Shown here: in pieces, positions 36,451 to 36,961 of the stretch | How positions within the stretch are numbered: position 1 is the stretch's first letter | Layout: every line of letters starts with the position of its first letter | Source of the DNA: Acidithiobacillus ferruginosus | Lineage (GTDB): Bacteria; Pseudomonadota; Gammaproteobacteria; Acidithiobacillales; Acidithiobacillaceae | Reading direction: 5' to 3' | Length of the DNA stretch: 36,961 nucleotides | NCBI RefSeq assembly: GCF_018854495.1 | Contig: NZ_JABBDR010000265.1 | Location: 1 to 36,961, forward strand | Translations under genes and position numbers: made by a program | The notes under the pieces: model-generated | What the model saw: the letters and a program-made list of their open reading frames with translations, nothing else | Told to the model about the DNA's origin: nothing | Database searches by the model: none

Positions 36451-36961
36451 CTAGCCGGATTGCGACAGGGCGCGACCGAGCAGTTGCGCCGTGCCGTCCA
36501 CCAACGGGATAATTTGCTGGTAGGGCATCCGCATCGGCCCGATCACCCCCAGCACTCCCACCACCTCTCCATCGACGCTGTAGGGCGCCGATACCACGCT
36601 GCAATCACTGAGCGGCGCGTAGCCTGACTCCTCACCGATAAAGAGGCGCACTTCACTACCACGCATACTCTCATCCAGCAAATGCACCAGATCCCGTTTC
36701 TGCCGCACGGCGGCCAGGAGTTCACGCAGGCGTTCGCTCCCCGCCAGCTCCGGCAGGTCCAGCCATTGGAATTCGCCCTCGATGAGCATGCGCTGCTGGT
36801 CTTCCTCCAGCATTTCCTCACCCAGCTCCATGGCGCTGCGCAGTATGCGGTCCATCTCGTGGCGGGACTGCTGCAGATCCCGCTGCAGGTTATGGATGAC
36901 ATCCTGCAGTGGGCGCCCGCCGTATGTGGCATTGAAGCAATGGGCCGCCTGAGCCAACTCC
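36451..36961 (-). CDS. hrcA: Heat-inducible transcription repressor HrcA (partial, C-terminal part)
   Basis: The last 169 codons of HrcA; the N-terminal DNA-binding part lies beyond the window. Family sequence is seen in VRLFIGEESGYAPLSDCSVV and GEVVGVLGVIGPMRMPYQQI near the end. HrcA represses chaperone genes by binding CIRCE elements; no CIRCE (TTAGCACTC-type repeat) is visible before grpE or dnaK in this window. The presence of both HrcA and a sigma32 site suggests dual control, as in some other proteobacteria. Confidence 0.93.
   Translation of the reverse strand, partial: ELAQAAHCFNATYGGRPLQDVIHNLQRDLQQSRHEMDRILRSAMELGEEMLEEDQQRMLIEGEFQWLDLPELAGSERLRELLAAVRQKRDLVHLLDESMRGSEVRLFIGEESGYAPLSDCSVVSAPYSVDGEVVGVLGVIGPMRMPYQQIIPLVDGTAQLLGRALSQSG

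Overview
The window is a GC-rich proteobacterial chromosome segment. Gene content and order suggest an acidophilic chemolithotroph of the Acidithiobacillus type: tldD | ftsH-folP-glmM-tpiA-secG-tRNA-Leu-nuoABCDEFGHIJ, nrdAB, and hrcA-grpE-dnaK-dnaJ-dapB-(ABM)-mrp-dcd. That assignment is inferred from remembered gene order and protein style, not from a search. Two core blocks on the minus strand flank a divergent nrdAB operon and about 9 kb of accessory, partly decayed DNA.

Layout by position. (1) 1-8692, minus: the NADH:quinone oxidoreductase (complex I) operon nuoA to nuoJ. nuoJ is cut by the window edge; most junctions overlap or are only a few bases wide. (2) 8797-8908, minus: a clear rho-independent terminator and tRNA-Leu(GAG), separating nuo from the next block. 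(3) 8949-14393, minus: ftsH, folP, glmM, tpiA, secG, with a good sigma70 promoter before ftsH and a second candidate before tpiA. (4) 14491-15936, minus: tldD. (5) 16114-20268, plus: a regulatory region with a near-consensus promoter and a candidate NrdR site, then nrdA and nrdB (class I ribonucleotide reductase). (6) 20269-23850: a run of small, mostly damaged minus-strand genes (a membrane-anchored protein, a zinc ribbon, a HEPN-like protein with one internal stop, and an intact overlapping DUF6883/DUF4926 pair). These are separated by diverged repeats and bounded by an imperfect direct repeat. (7) 24129-25169, plus: a structured leader with an 18-codon ORF, then an AraC/GyrI-type regulator with a shortened C-terminus. 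(8) 25330-25898, minus: a vapBC toxin-antitoxin pair. (9) 26116-28168, minus: a tightly packed set comprising a possible gene fragment, a decayed archease, a THEP1-like NTPase without a P-loop, a small ORF and a DUF72 protein. (10) 28214-29789, plus: a BrnA antitoxin remnant and an APC-family transporter. (11) 29858-36961, minus: heat-shock chaperone genes (hrcA partial, grpE, dnaK, dnaJ) under a near-perfect sigma32 promoter, continuing into dapB, an ABM-domain protein, mrp/apbC and dcd.

How they work together. The core blocks cover respiration or reverse electron flow (nuo), envelope and folate precursor supply (glmM, folP), glycolysis (tpiA), protein export and quality control (secG, ftsH, tldD), dNTP supply (nrdAB, dcd), lysine/peptidoglycan synthesis (dapB), Fe-S delivery (mrp) and protein folding. 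The 20.3-28.4 kb stretch is an accessory region with toxin-antitoxin genes, remnants and orphan small genes. No integrase, transposase or CRISPR array was found in it, so how it arrived is open.
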